A stretch of 33,085 bases of DNA, from NCBI GenBank assembly GCA_035500095.1, contig DATJXN010000077.1:1-33085 (forward strand), given 5' to 3'. Made by a program: the position numbers and the translations under genes. The notes under the pieces were generated by a model. That model made no database searches. It was not told the DNA's origin and was given only the letters and a program-made list of their open reading frames with translations. This DNA comes from Candidatus Binataceae bacterium (GTDB lineage: Bacteria > Desulfobacterota > Binatia > Binatales > Binataceae). Positions within the stretch are counted from its first letter, which is position 1. Each line of letters opens with the position of its first letter. Positions 32,981-33,085 of this stretch are shown in pieces.

Positions 32981-33085
32981 ATGAACGTCGACGATTTGGA
33001 AAGGCGGGTTCGGCTGATTGAAGACGTGGAAGCGATCAAGAAGCTCAAGCATCAGTACTGCCACTACTGCGACGACAGCTATGAC
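32981..33085 (+). CDS. SnoaL/NTF2-like family protein, 3' end cut by the window
   Basis: The first 35 codons are visible from ATG 32981, with AAGGAGGA at 32967-32974 as a near-perfect ribosome-binding site. The opening DDLERRVRLIEDVEAIKKLK and HQYCHYCDD resemble the first helix of the SnoaL-like (PF13577) or nuclear transport factor 2-like small enzymes and binding proteins. These include cyclases, isomerases, dehydratases and Rieske beta-like subunits. The rest lies outside the window, so catalytic residues cannot be checked. It stands 198 bases beyond the hydrolase and probably has its own promoter. It adds to the oxygenase-type gene set. Confidence 0.75.
   Translation, partial: MNVDDLERRVRLIEDVEAIKKLKHQYCHYCDDSYD

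Overview
The window is GC-rich (about 65-70 percent in most coding stretches), densely packed chromosomal DNA of a bacterium. Housekeeping genes (topA, trmFO, pyrF, dprA, an HU protein) sit among many oxidative-catabolism genes: a Rieske oxygenase, two luciferase-like oxidoreductases, a P450, a flavin monooxygenase, a molybdopterin enzyme, an SCP-2-like protein and a SnoaL/NTF2-like protein. This mixture recalls uncultured soil lineages once placed with Deltaproteobacteria, for example Candidatus Binatota. That placement is inference from gene content, not a measured phylogeny. No tRNA, rRNA, CRISPR array, transposase or integrase was seen.

Layout. 1-1548: 3' part of a family 5 extracellular solute-binding protein. 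1580-3930 (minus): a Rieske oxygenase, a small conserved-looking protein whose start overlaps the Rieske stop, and an SDR dehydrogenase, forming one oxidation operon. 4057-7232: a HhH-GPD DNA glycosylase, an F420/LLM-type oxidoreductase (minus), pyrF, and a ferritin-like diiron protein (minus). 7529-13999: dprA-topA-trmFO followed by a Ppx/GppA phosphatase and an HU protein. In this copy dprA is broken by two +1 frameshifts at G runs.

14046-24105 is a membrane glycosyltransferase locus. It holds a GT39-like GT-C protein, a SAM methyltransferase, three tandem paralogues of one large polytopic family (the third carries a nonsense codon and two -1 frameshifts), and an opposing pair of GT87/DUF2029-type proteins with lower GC. 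It probably makes or transfers polyprenyl-phosphate-linked sugars for a surface glycan or glycolipid.

24515-33085 is a catabolic-looking block: an LLM flavin enzyme; a stand-alone molybdopterin oxidoreductase (minus) divergent from an FAD monooxygenase; a P450; a protein joining a possible LecA-like beta-sandwich to a DUF3047 domain; an SCP-2-like protein behind a strong leader hairpin; an alpha/beta hydrolase; and the start of a SnoaL/NTF2-like gene cut by the window edge. The set is consistent with stepwise oxidation of a hydrophobic substrate such as a terpenoid or steroid-like molecule, but nothing in the sequence fixes the substrate.

Points worth attention are: (i) -10 boxes placed 6-10 nt upstream of three start codons that lack a ribosome-binding site, suggesting leaderless transcripts; (ii) the tandem GT-C array with its decaying third copy; (iii) frame breaks clustered at G runs next to GATC; (iv) an AT-rich, differently coded 3' end of dprA; (v) several perfect inverted repeats in intergenic regions.
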